Source: Torreya grandis (Eukaryota > Streptophyta > Pinopsida > Cupressales > Taxaceae). Taken from it: a DNA stretch of 64,000 bases. The position numbers and the translations under genes are program-made. Every line of letters starts with the position of its first letter. Within the stretch, counting starts at the first letter, position 1. The stretch covers positions 1,650,001 through 1,714,000 of the forward strand of contig JARHVA010001175.1 in NCBI GenBank assembly GCA_037957365.1, in the 5' to 3' direction. The notes below the pieces were generated by a model. It was not told the DNA's origin. It saw only the letters and a list, made by a program, of their open reading frames with translations, and did no database searches. This document shows, in pieces, positions 1-12,000 of the stretch.

Positions 1-512
1 TGGCTTTGTTAGTCATTGTGAACCATTATATATTCATTTAGGTACCTGAGATATTGATACTTTTCAATCATGCATTCATCCTTGAAACATTTGAATTCAA
101 ATGGATATTTTATGAGGCCCAAATTTGATTGTCTGTGCACACATCCCACTCTACAAGTTCAACTTTGGAAGCTTATATCTTGAGATAGATAACTCATCAA
201 TATAAAAAATATTTAGATGATTTTTATGTAACCAAAATCATCATGTATATGTATTACTTTGGCTCTAGTTGACCTCTCAAGTATATTTACGAAATGTGCA
301 ACTAGATTGACCTATTTGTTTTTGCATGATGTGCTAATAGTCTAGCTTCTTAAGATAACCAATTTCACACTTTAATATTTCTTAAAGTGTTTCAAAACAT
401 TTCAATCAATAAGTGATATTTTCCTAAAATCTATATTTTTTTCCACCATTAGATCACCCTTCAACCAGGACCTTGATTAGCTTCTTGGTTTGTAGGCCAA
501 ATTTGGCCAACA
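1..512 (-). repeat. Element A 3' LTR (first 512 bp only)
   Basis: It aligns along its length to 8345-8878. On the minus strand it begins TGTTGGCC at 512 and runs out of the window at position 1. The boundary is set by the shared TTTGGCCAACA at the end of both copies. Divergence from the partner is substantial by eye, including many transitions and small indels, so the insertion is old. Confidence 0.88.
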
Positions 513-1000
513 TATTTGGTGACTCAGATGGGTAGCATGCCTGCTATGATTGAGAACTCAGACCATTTACATGACTCTTGGACTCACTAATAATGATGAA
601 TCTAATCCATGACTACAAGAAAACTTTTTACTTGCAAAGATAATGAATTCCACTAAAATAAGAAAGGAAACATAGAAAATAGTGAAGATAACTAAACAAA
701 CAAATTTTCTAGGGCAGCACTTGGAGGAAAACAAACAAATAAACTATGTATAATAACTCAACTTCTTAGTAGCAATGTTTTAGGTGTATCTTATTAACTA
801 GGATAGGAAGCTCCTCACCATCCATCCTTGCAAGTTGGAAGGCATTATGAGATTTTCAATTGGAGATTGTGTATGTACCACTCTAAAGAGAGTCAAACTT
901 TGTATGCCTTCCTAGATTATCTCTATCCTCATCCCACTTGAGGAATAAATATCCTTCTTTGAAACTTCATGAAGAAGCTCCTTTATCAAAGGCTCTATTC
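513..1000 (-). other. Element A 3' untranslated region and PPT-proximal block
   Basis: No coding similarity is recognised here. On the minus strand the sequence just before the 3' LTR contains ATAGCAGGCATGCTACCC (530-547). The same 18-mer with one difference lies just before the 3' LTR of element B (16770-16787). No classical long polypurine tract is visible at the LTR edge. Confidence 0.5.
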
Positions 1001-1890
1001 ACTTTTACTTGATGTATTTCCATGGCTAGCATGGACTGATGTCTTTTCTCTTCCAACTCCATAAGTTTAACATACCTAATCTTTATTGGTTTATTTTCTA
1101 ACAACTCAAGTTGGTACATATATTTTAGGGCAAGAAATTAAATAGAAATAGTCATTATTGCTTCTTTACCATATATAAACTTGTAGGGAGAGTTGGCTAT
1201 GGATCTTTGTACATGATCTTATCATCCCATAGAGCTGACTTTATTTGTAAGTGCCATGACCTCTGATTATCTTTATTATTCCTTCTTATGATATTCAACT
1301 AGTTCTTATTTATAGACTCAGTAAGACAATTGCCTTATGGGTAGTAATTCGATGAAGTGCTGAGAAAGACACTATGTTGAACTTCCCATTAGCTAATTTA
1401 AAAACCCACAAAGGTCATAGGATTATCAAAAGTAATGGTTAAATGGACTCCAAATCTAGTAAGTAAACCTTCATAGATATCTAAAACATTGGACTCATTT
1501 GCTTCTTTCAATGCCACTACTTCTATCCATCTAGTGAATCAATATATAGCAATTAGTATAAATTTATAAAATAAGACTGAAGGAGGATTAATGAGGCCAA
1601 TAAATTCCAATCCCCATTGGAAAAATGGCTGATCCATCATAATTGGTTGGAGAGGTAAGGCTGAAAATTTCATTTTTCCTACAAACATAGCACATTGTCT
1701 ACATTTCCTAACCCATGCATAATAATCACCAATATACTTGGCTAATAATACCCACCTCTCATGATATTTTGGGTTATAGTCTTTTTTGATTAATGTCCTC
1801 CACCATGTCCATCATGTAACTCTTTAAGTAGCCTTTCCATTTGATGTGATTCAATGCATTTTAACAACATACTATTGATATCTTTTTTGA
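1000..1890 (-). pseudogene. Element A integrase (decayed)
   Basis: In the minus-strand translation the HHCC zinc-binding region is visible near 1870-1690: a run LLKELHDGHGGGH, then GYY, then after a frame change WVRKCRQC with a CxxC pair. Further on, around 1640-1480, comes the integrase core with WGLEFIGLINPPS and FTRWIEVVALKEA, which are typical of plant gypsy integrases. Around 1370-1310 a YYP-GN-LTES-NK stretch matches the region holding the catalytic Glu. Several stops and at least one frameshift break the frame. It would join the cDNA to the genome if intact. It is the last pol domain before the 3' LTR, the usual gypsy order. Confidence 0.8.
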
Positions 1891-1989
1891 TCAAAATATC
1901 ATTAACAAGAAGGAATGAAATTTATTGCCATCTAATATATCTCTTTTTTGAAAGATTTATATTAGAGGATTAAATGCCATCCTACATAT

Positions 1990-3530
1990 ATCTTACCAAA
2001 TCATGAAACCAACTAGAAGGTGAAGTATGATCAACTGCAATCTCTTCATAATCTGACAGCATAACCACTTCATTGGCTTTTTTTAAGTGTTAGGATAGAT
2101 ACTCACAAATTTTTTTGCCTCTAATAAGCTTTGTGACATTTATCTCCACACCATACTCCATTACCTTTGTTATCCAACCAACTCTTTTCTCATTTATGTC
2201 CTTGTTTAAGAGAAACTCCTTAATACTTGGATGGGCAACCATTAGGTGTATCTTATTGTTAGATAATAATTATTTTAACTTTTTTAGAGAACTTATAATT
2301 AAAATTAGATTATTTTCAACAAAATATTACCTTGTTTCATATTCCTCCAAGCCTTGACTGAGTAAGGATACTAACTACTCCAAAGCCTCATGATTTTCCT
2401 TCATAAGAATGCCTAAAACAGTGCCAATGTTAGCATAGGTGTACAATATAAAATATTTTGTGAAATCTAGGTTCATGATCATAGGATCACTATCCATGTA
2501 TTTATTAACTCCCTAAAAACTCTTTACTCCTTTGGACTAGCTAAAACTCTGATTCTTCTTTAGCATGGTTGTAAGTGGCTTAGCTAAAGTGGAAAAATAT
2601 GAGATGTATTTTTTGATAAAATTGATCTCCCCTAAGAAACTATGCAAATCTCTTTTGTGCTTAGGCAAGGAAATTATAAGAATTTAAGCTATTATTTTAG
2701 GATCTTTGCTTAAACCATGCCTTGAAACCATATGTCCAAGAAGCTTACCTTTATTAACTAAGAAGACACATTTTTTGGGATTTAATGATACCACAAATTT
2801 CCTACACCTTCAAACACTTTCTCAAGGTGAACCATGTGATAACTTGAATTATTTAAAAACACTATTATATCATACAAATAGACTAGTACATACTAAAAAA
2901 TAAGTCCCTAAAATGTCATATCAATGGATCTCCAAAAAATTTCTCTTGTATTAGATAAACCAAATGGCATAGTTCTATATGTAAATGCCTCCCACTTTGT
3001 TGTGAAGGTTGTCTTGAATTGGTCCTACATTTTGATCAAAATCTAATTGTAACCACTATAGCCATCCAATAAGGGGAACCTTTTTGAACCTTCAACCAAT
3101 TGTAAAATTTGTTCTTTTGATGGAAATGGATAGATGTCTTTAAGGGAATCTTTATTAAATCATGAAATTCAATATACAGTCTCATTTCACCAAAAAAAAT
3201 TCAATAGAACAAGATTTACCACCCAATTTTGGTACTTGATTGGAAATATAATAACTGACTCAATGAGATTATGAAGCTAAGCTCTCATTAAAGGTTCAAG
3301 CTTTGGATTGATAGGGCTTTGTCTTTCTCTCACTAACTTAGTTTCAACTTCTAACTCAATGTTGTGTTGAGCTAGACTTAGGTCAAATCCCTTGAGATCA
3401 CTATATTTCCATGAAAATACATCAACAAAACTTATACATAACTCAATGAAATCTTCCTTTTCTAAATAAGTGCATACCTTACCTAACTTTAGGTTCTTAC
3501 GAGGTGAAACTTCCATATTGGCATAATGTT
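1990..3530 (-). pseudogene. Element A reverse transcriptase and RNase H (decayed)
   Basis: The longest open piece (3516-3277) holds VDVFSWKYSDLKGFDLSLAQ and a following VRERQSPINPK, the linker that precedes RT in plant gypsy polyproteins. Then come DIYPFPSKEQ, MPFGLSN and a catalytic-loop match at 2869-2880 that reads YLYD where YxDD is expected, so one active-site Asp codon is changed to Tyr. GHMVSRHGLSKDPKII (about 2735-2690) is the end of the palm region. After that, FILYTYANIGTVLGILMKE (about 2450-2390) is the classical gypsy RNase H start. In-frame stops are frequent. It is a copy of the DNA polymerase of the element, now dead. Confidence 0.85.
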
Positions 3531-3829
3531 CTTCCTTTATTAAAAAATATTAATTTTCTTTATCTCATCCTAACCACTAAATATGTTCTCAAGTGTGACC
3601 AATCCCTTGGGAAACTTTATTTTTTAGTTGTACAATTTGATCACCATACTATTGCAAGTACTTTGACTTATTTCTTGAGGAAATCTCAACCTCTTCTTGT
3701 AAGAACCTAACAATTTGATTTTCATCTTAAAACACTTATTAATTATCATTATTATTTTGGATAGAAGGCCTTGCACTCACCTTAATGTGTGACTAGACCT
3801 TTTCATTTCTTACATCAGTTGGGATACTA

Positions 3830-4230
3830 AATTGTGACTCAATGGAAGCCAACCTATCTACATTTTTGTTATCATCTTTTGATATTGCCTGAATGTTGAA
3901 GGCCTAAAATTCTTAAAGAAAGTCCTATAACCTATGATTATAATATTTAAGTAATGGTTTTTTTCATACATTGATACTTCTCACTTAGTTAACTACAATT
4001 TTACTATCACCAAAGACTTGTAAGGCATTGACTTTCATCTTCCTAACCCATTGCAAACCATGAACTAGTACCTCATATTCATCATCATTATTTGAACAAA
4101 TAAATTGAAAATTAATAGATTATAAATACCTTTGATTTAATGGGTAAATCAAAATCATTCTAGTCTTAGTACCATGATTATTCCTTAATCCATCAAAGTA
4201 TAATATCCATAGACCATTACTAGACTCATC
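3830..4230 (-). pseudogene. Element A extra RNase H domain located between protease and RT
   Basis: Minus-strand translation gives WILYFDGLRNNHG, then CSNNDDEYEVLVHGLQWVRK, then LQVFGDSKIVVN, then VDRLASIES. This is the Asp (FDG), Glu (YE), Asp (GDS) and terminal Asp pattern of the type 1 RNase H close to archaeal enzymes, which is seen as a second RNase H in plant Tat-type gypsy elements and in plant L1 ORF2. It lies upstream of RT (about 3500) and downstream of the protease (4760). The usual gypsy RNase H is separately present after RT. Stops interrupt the frame. Element E has the same arrangement. Confidence 0.8.
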
Positions 4231-4374
4231 ATCCTTCATCAAGGCTAGAATTGATACATATTTCTCATGAAGGTAATAAACACCAAGTCCTTATTAAATT
4301 AGCGAATAAATATCATATTAATGTGAGATAGAGGCCAAATAATCAAGGAAATTTTTTTGAATCCCATTTAAATT

Positions 4375-4810
4375 TCATTTTGTTTCCTCTACATTAGTTT
4401 CTAGCACCTCATTTGAGATGACACAATTAGTGTTTATAATACTTGACCATACCTTAGTACCATACCTATTTATAAACATCAAATATTTCCAATTAGATGA
4501 TAAGTATCCTCCAATATTTGAGGTGAAGTCCCTTGAAAGACACATTGAAAAATAGGGAGGCAAGTCCACCACAACAACATCCTACTGAATGATAAAATTA
4601 GGACACGCATGTAGTTTCAAATTTAGATATTTAATTATTAATACTATATTTATTGGTGAAACATATAATTTTAATACTCCTTTAACATTTGGTTCATAGA
4701 TAAGACCAAGCTTGTCTATAATTTGCTTAGGCATGATAGTGTTACTGGCTCCACTATCCACTATACAATTATGAACTAAACAATCACAAAAGAGAGGTAT
4801 AAGGGAGGAG
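4375..4810 (-). pseudogene. Element A aspartic protease (decayed)
   Basis: The minus-strand reading LVHNCIVDSGASNTIMPKQI contains an intact DSGA active-site motif at 4747-4761, followed by IIDKLGLIYEPN, the classical retropepsin start of plant gypsy elements. The downstream open piece 4572-4375 (65 codons) is the C-terminal part. The protease would cut the Gag-Pol polyprotein. It follows gag and precedes the extra RNase H. Confidence 0.8.
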
Positions 4811-4899
4811 TTTTACTTGATTTTAATTCATCTTTTTCCCCCTTTATCATCTTATGTAACAGATGTACTTCCTTCATTAGTTGGCTGAAATTAGTCAAG

Positions 4900-6729
4900 A
4901 TAACTCCTTGTTTCTCAACCGATTTTAGAGATACCTCAAGAGATGAAATATTTTAGATGCACATATCCTTTTATCTTATAATAGAAATTAAATCCCAAAT
5001 GATAATGCTAACATTATATTTATTCATCTGATCCACTTAAATTAAGCTCCACTAACCTTTGGCTACACCTTTTAAACCACTAGTTGTTCACAGATAAGAG
5101 ATATTTGAGGGACTTTCCCAGCCTCTGTTCACAGATAAGAGATATTTGAGGGACTTTCCCAGCCTCTATATTCTAATTTTTTTGTGTTTTATGGGAAAAA
5201 AGTTGATATTTGGTACTCTCAAAAATAAAATTATGAGTACTTGAAGCATTAGTCACATCTTAAATCTCATCAATGGATCTTATTTTATCTCTAGTTAGGG
5301 GTGTAACCTAACCAATTATGTTTTTGGTCTCAACTTGATTGAATGCTACATGATCATCTATCTAATAATTTACATTAATTGCATCTTTATACCCTTGAAA
5401 TTGTTAGGTTTGAACTTGTGATGCCAAACTTTCCTCTTGGTATTGAATTTCTTGAAGATAAAACTATTCAAGTGTCCTTTGTGGCATAGTAATATTTTAC
5501 GACACTAAGGCCTGATTTTGAGCATAATTAGGATTAGATGGATGCCAACCTATATCTTTCATCAATTTATTTTGAGGTGTGGGAATAATATCTCTTTAAC
5601 TATAGGGTACATTAGTATCAAGGGTTGTATATGAATTAGCTTGAGTTATAGACCCTTGTGCTTGGTAGTGTGGTCTATTTTCTCTAAATATTTGATAAGG
5701 AGGCCTTTGATCTCTAAAAAGCTAATAGGAGGTTTTATTATATTTTTGATATGGCATATTAGTCTGATATTATTTACTCTTGAGTTGTACTATTTAATTT
5801 ACAAAATATTGAAGCAAACATTTTTGATCACCAAGCTCATTGGCTTGATTAGAAGGGGTTGCAGTTTGAGCTTAAAGAGGTGGAATAGGGGCTAATGATG
5901 GAAATAGAGGAACTTGATGGGGTGGAATAGATTGTAACTCTAGGAATATAGGCATTGGAGGCCTTGGAATAATCTTATTGGCTTGTATCAAACCATTTTT
6001 TGCTCTTATTATAACATCATAATCATTTAACAATGTATTATCACCCATTGACTATATCATCACACTGATATTAAAATTAAGGGATTTTAGATAGTAAAAG
6101 AAGGCATATTCTAGGGATGGTTTAATCACTATAGGAATCCTAGTCCATGTCTTTTGGAACTTGAGGTTAAAATCAAACATGAACTCATGGGAAGCTCTCT
6201 TAATGGTAGTTAGCTACTCAACTAAAGATAGGTGATCAGATTTGTCCTCAAATTATCTAATTAAGTTTGCACCTAACTAATCCTAGTTATAAATGGAATT
6301 AAATGTAATATTTCCACTATAATGTTTTTCCTTTGAAGGAAGAAACAAGCAGTCTGAAAGCCACATTATCTTGAACAACATTGTAATATAAAAAAGGTTG
6401 GCAAAATCTTAGATGTGATCAATAGCAGTTGTTTTCCCTTATCCTCAGAATAAGGAGATACTCTTAAGGGTAGACATAGTAATTCCATCAAAATGGGCCA
6501 AATTTAGTGGACTACCTCTATTGAATGGGATGAACACTTGATTTCTGATGGCCATTTGGGTAGTGGGGATTACACTAATTAGAATAATAGGATGACTAGG
6601 ATATGAATATTGATTATGGGGATAAGGTTTTATCCTATTAAATATTTCTCTCTTATATGAAATAGAAGGTAGATCAATGAATTCAATGGGAATAACTTTA
6701 CTATCTAGCCTTGTAGTAACCTTTGGCAT
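4900..6729 (-). pseudogene. Element A gag (decayed)
   Basis: The start is taken at the ATG at 6729, which opens a 94-codon piece beginning MPKVTTRLDSKVIPIEFIDL. Further down the minus strand comes a stretch like FDFNLKFQKTWTRIPIVIKP, then YYLKSLNFNISVMIQSMG, which resembles the gag capsid-like domain of plant gypsy elements. A Pro/Gln/Tyr-rich C-terminal part follows. Most interruptions are TAG or TAA where Gln is plausible. No clear CCHC knuckle was found. A perfect 41-bp tandem duplication (5086-5167) lies in the 3' part and shifts the frame. Confidence 0.7.
5086..5167. repeat. Perfect 41-bp tandem duplication in element A gag
   Basis: Copy 1 is 5086-5126 and copy 2 is 5127-5167. Both begin GTTCACAGATAAGAG and end TTTCCCAGCCTCT, with no mismatch. 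The unit is not a multiple of three. The perfect identity contrasts with the strong divergence of the host element, so the duplication is much younger than the insertion. Confidence 0.97.
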
Positions 6730-6860
6730 GAGAATGTTATTTGGATGGTGATATGAACTCTATAACTTTAAATATATTTAGTTACTAATGATGATGGATA
6801 TCATTTGATATTGTATATGCTTCTTCTTATCTCTAATTTTTAGTTCCTTTAGGAGACCTA

Positions 6861-6880
6861 GTCCCATCAGGCATGCCAAA
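6861..6880 (-). promoter_or_regulatory. Candidate primer-binding site of element A
   Basis: On the minus strand, three bases after the end of the 5' LTR (6883), the sequence reads TTGGCATGCCTGATGGGAC. Plant gypsy primer sites often look like TGGCGCC followed by GGGGA, and this fits position and shape but is diverged. The tRNA cannot be assigned. Confidence 0.5.
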
Positions 6881-6882
6881 AT

Positions 6883-8878
6883 TGTTGGCATCCTAGGTTG
6901 CACCCTAACTGAGAAGGGGATTGTTCAGGTCCTCTTGATCAAAACTAGTCCAATATGGGAATTACCCTAGGATTTATGTCACCTAATATAGGGTCAGACC
7001 TATAGATAAGGATATATTTATTTTGAGTCTATCACTTATACTAAACCTAAAATAGCTTCTTGTTGGGAAAAAGGGAGGGAGATTAACAATAATCTATAAA
7101 AGCATGTAAAAGGGGCTCATAAACCAAATAATTTGATCTTTATACTTGTAAAAGACACACTATAGGACACTTTAAATATTTATAAATATTAACTAATTCA
7201 CTCTTTAATTATCTTCCACATAAGTATTTCATAACAAGGCATTGATTGGCTATCAACCTAGCATGGAAGGGTAATTGTCCACTTCCACACTAACCAACAA
7301 ATTATATATACACTTATAATAACCTATGAGAACTACTAAAACACTACATGAAGGTGAGAAAACTTAGAAAGAGGCAAATAAAACATATATTCACTTAGCA
7401 ACATCAATGAAATCATGAAACACAGTTTGATTCAACTTGAAACTAGAGGAATTTAGTCTTTTATTACATTAAATAGGTGTTACAATACAAATCTTGGTAG
7501 AGTCTAGTCATGTGAAAGAGAGAGATCATTTTAAAGGATTATAATCCTATAGTTATAGTATAATGGGATGAGAAAGATGGGGATCATGTGTAGAAGGATG
7601 GAGAAGCAAGCATAATGACCAAGATTTCTAATCATCCAATGTTGATGCGATTAGAAAAGATCATAATACCTAAGGTTACTTCTAGAAGGTGGTAATAACA
7701 ACCATATCAATCTATTTTAATATATATTTGGCTTTCATCAATGTTTCTTATAGTTATAGTGATATGATCAAGCTTATTGAAAGCTAAATTCTAGCATTGA
7801 AGTAGTTATAACAATTGGATCAATCTATTGTGATCTTATTCTGATGTGAATTGTTCCCTACTAGTTCATCTTTGACATGTTATAGTGGAGAACCCCTTGA
7901 AATTTATGTGTCTACCTCCATGGCATCCTTTTGAAATATTTGCTCTGGTTCAACCTCAATCGTATTTAATCTTCATTTAAAGTATCAAGGCTTTAACTTT
8001 TGATATTGGCCTTTGATTTTAATTTGGGTTTCTATAATTGTGTCATTTAGCAACTACACATCCCCTCATAGGATATTACTATCAACTCCATCTAATTTCA
8101 TGCTTATGCCACATGTTGACCTCATATTTAATCTAAGCTTAATTAACCCTTTGACTTTATGCATACCATCAATATTCCTTTGCACATCTCAAATACATAA
8201 CATTGATTTAATTAACAATTACCATGGTCATGAAACTTAGAAACTATGCATTTTTATTTGAAATTCATTGAATAATTGACCTTTTACTTGCCATCAATCT
8301 GCTTTGGTATGATGGATCGTGCATAGTTGATCAGCTTAGACCCACTAGCTTTGTCAGTCATTATACACTATTAGATCTATATTCCAGTACCTGATATATT
8401 TAAACTTATTATTTTTACATTCATCCTTGTAAAATTTTAATTCAAATATCTATTTTATAGGGCCCAAATTTGATGTCCATGTGCATGTCTCACTGTGCAA
8501 GTTCAACTTTAGAAACTTATATATTGAGATAGAGAACTCATCAAGATGAAAAATTTGTGGAGGATGTTTATGTGACCCAAATCATCATTTATATGTGTTA
8601 TTTTGGCTCTAGTCAACCTCCTAAGTGTATTTATTAAATGTGTAACCAAATTGACCTATTTATTTCTGCATGATGTGCTAACAGTCTAGTTTCTTAAAAT
8701 CACCAAGTTCACACTTTAATCTTGATTAAAGTGTTTAAAAATACTTCAACCAAAATCTTATCTTCTCCTAAAATATTTCTACTCTTTCCACCATTGTATC
8801 ACCCTTCAATCGGGACCCTGTTCAGCTTCTTATTCTGGATTAGACAAATTTTGGTATGTAGGCTAAATTTGGCCAACA
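6883..8878 (-). repeat. Element A 5' LTR (1996 bp)
   Basis: On the minus strand it starts TGTTGGC at 8878 and ends GCCAACA at 6883, a perfect 7-bp terminal inverted repeat with the canonical TG and CA. Its right 534 bp align to the partial 3' LTR at 1-512. No protein-coding frame was recognised inside it. Promoter and polyadenylation signals must lie here but cannot be located by eye. Confidence 0.88.
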
Positions 8879-9053
8879 AAACCTTCATTAATGTAATGAT
8901 GTAAAGGGAATAACTGCCCAATATTTACTATCATAAATGAACCATGAGAGAGGGTGGGTATTTTACCTACATTTAAATTTATGTAATAAATTATTAAACT
9001 TTTCCTTTCATGGAAAGTTGATCAATATGTTAATGATTATGATGTGAACTTAT
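8879..9053. other. Spacer between elements A and B
   Basis: It has 175 bp with no similarity that I recognise to the LTRs or internal regions nearby. It is the only stretch in the left third not assigned to an element and may be pre-insertion host DNA. Confidence 0.5.
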
Positions 9054-12000
9054 TATTGACCAAATTTGACCCTGTAGGTCAAATTGGGACCCCTATAGGT
9101 AAAAAATTGAACCTTATATTTTTTAAGGGGTATATTATTATGTCATAAGGTGTATTATAGGTCATTTTATGTCATTTCATGTCATATTAGCCTTGGTCAT
9201 TTTCAATATTTATGTCTTTTTTAGTCTTTTTGGGATCAAAATAGAGCATTAAATGAGTTGTACATATTAATTGGTAAATTTTAAGGTTTTAAAATTTTAT
9301 TCCATGCCCCATGTTTCCTAATAAGTATTAAGTAATTATCTCTAATTTAAAAGTGGTAGGTTCTTCAAAAGGAAGAGCAATTTTCTTAGAAAAATGGGAA
9401 TTTTATTGAGGTGTATGGACTTGTATGACCTCCTATATCTAATGTCATTTTAAAAGTGTCCCTTGGTATTCCACACACTTTTTTTATTAATAATTTTTAT
9501 CATAATCTCCAATAAATTGAGAAAACCACTTTTCTCACCTCCCACTAGGTTTGGCAAGCAAGAATGGCCCTCAAGTTTTTAGATGGTATGGTTAATAGGA
9601 GAGGTTTCAGGATAAATGATCTTGGGGATGTCTTATAAACTTAGTCATATTCCATTTTATGTGTTTTTTTAGAATAATTTTAGCCTTTTCTTTATGATCA
9701 ATTCTTAATAAGTTAGCCTCTCTAACTTGCTTGCTAATATATGTACCCTTTAGATTTTGCTCTTGTTTGAGATATTTTGTTCAACTCAAGGAGTGAGATG
9801 AATTCAAAAGGTATTTTATCCCCTCTCACATTTTCTTCATCCTTTATTTTAATTTTTGAAGTATTTTGTGAACTAACTAACTCAATTTGCAAAGATGAGT
9901 GAAAAGGTGGAGTTGTAATCATTTTTTCTAGTTGCTAGAGATTTATTCTATGTTATGGTTCCATATTGACGTAGAGTAATGTATTATTAATAATATATGC
10001 CTATTTATAACCTTAAATTTCAAATCCTACTTCAAGAACCACTTCAAGAACAAAGAGAGCAGAGCAAATTCACAAAATATTCATCTACATCAGTTGTATA
10101 GCCTAACACTTCTTGAAAGAGCATGGAAATTGTGTTTGAGTGCCCTCTAAGGTTTGGAATGTTTTAACATGATTTAAAACCATTTTTAATATTTTTTAGA
10201 ATATTTTATTCTAGTAGAGCCTCAAGAAGACCTTCTAAGCAAACTTGTGACACTTTGGGACAATTTACCTAAAATGGTATAACAGAGGTCTAGGCCCTTT
10301 TTTGAGGTTTCTCATATGAGTATACATTGAGTTATAGAATATCATAATGTTTTTATGTTTAATCTCCCATATAATAATATCGTATTGAAAAATGAGGATC
10401 CTAATTTAGTTAGGGAGCATGGTCTTCAAGAGTCTTCAATATGTCAATTAGCTCATTAAAATCATTCAGTGATATTTACAATAGTCCAAGCTAAGTGGTT
10501 TATCATATCCATGTGGTGTATTTTTGTGTTTTGGAATAATATATATGACCTTATTTCATTAATAAACATTTTTTGGTCATTAATTAAACATTAAATTTAA
10601 CCATTGAAGAAATTTGGAACTTCTAGCACACTTTTAGTGTGTACACTATTGACAATTACATCTACAACCCATCTGGAAGTTTGTTAATTCATAAAGGTAT
10701 TATTAAGTGTAATAAGTATTAAATAAGGTATATTTTTGTTTAAAAATATCATAAATTCCATCATATAATATGATTATTTCTCAAGTTCATACTAGGTACT
10801 TGAAGCCTGAGTCATAATGTCAACACCTACAACAATATGGAGGTTAAAGAGTGCTTTAGAGTAATAAATCAAGAGGGTGTAAGCTTTAAAGATTAATTTT
10901 AGTGTTTAATATAGGGTAATAGGTTTAAAATTATTATAAATACCACCAATATAAGTTTATATGTGGTGTCTTAAGTTTAAACCACACCTGTAAATGTCTC
11001 TGCCTTTGAAAGTGCCCACTTACAACTTATAGTAGGAGTACATAGACTATAGTGAAGGCTTAAACATGGAGATAAAATTTTTGGTGGATTTAAGGTGACT
11101 AATAAATACCTAAAATTATTTAAAAATAATAATTTTCACATGTTTCAAAGGTTATGGTTTCCAAAAAGTCCTTTTACCTCAAAAAGTCAACTATTGTTGA
11201 CTATTACATATAATGAGTGGGAAAGTAGTGTTTTCAATATGTATACATCTCAAATGTGAATAAAATGGATCCAATAAAATATAAAATTACTAAAATGTAA
11301 TATATTGGGTTTTTTAATCATTTAATTCAATATTAACCATGTATAACACCTATAAGTGCCCCCTCTAAAGCAAGAAACATAGTCAATTATAATTGTGATA
11401 GATAGTGAACAAGTTTGGGGGTTATGAGTGTGGGAAGTGCATAAGGATGATAAAAAAAAAGGTTTAAAAAAATGAAATTTTATATTAGGAGATTATAAAT
11501 ATTCCTCTATAAATTTAATTTAATCTCAAACATGCATTATCACTTATAGATATGGTGCTAGGGAACAAGACATAGTCAGAGGTCACGCTCGGTCTTGACC
11601 AATCAAAGTATGAAGAGTATATGGGAGGTTGAATTTATGAGAAGGATTATAACATATTTTTCATTATTTTAATTAACTCAATAGGCACATATCACATTAA
11701 AAACAAGTAGAGAGAGAACCCCATCATGAAACACTCATTCTTTATCATGAAACCTTGCACACAGTCTGGCTTCTAACATTCTATAATGAGTTTTAATGTA
11801 TTTGGGGGGTATAATGACCTGATAAAAGGTAAATTTTTTTATATATCATATTTATTCATTATATATTCTTGTACAACATTTTTTTTCTAGACAAATAGGG
11901 GAATTTCCTTCTATTTTATCTAAGATAGAGGGAACTCCCTTTGTACACAAACCTTACAATCTTGGAAAGAAGGGATGAAAGGGTGGAACAAGAGTTATTT

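Larger units (their letters stand above)
1..8878 (-). mobile_element. Element A: decayed Ty3/gypsy LTR retrotransposon, left end outside window
   Basis: Positions 1-512 and 8345-8878 are alignable copies of one sequence (shared blocks such as TGCATGATGTGCTAA and TTTGGCTCTAGT), so this is an LTR pair. The element reads on the minus strand: 5' LTR on the right (6883-8878), then gag, PR, an RNase H, RT, a second RNase H and INT toward the left, then the start of the 3' LTR (512 down to 1). The internal region is about 6.4 kb. All reading frames carry stops and some frameshifts, so it is non-functional. The rest of the 3' LTR, about 1.5 kb, should lie left of the window. The target-site duplication cannot be tested for that reason. 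Confidence 0.9.
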
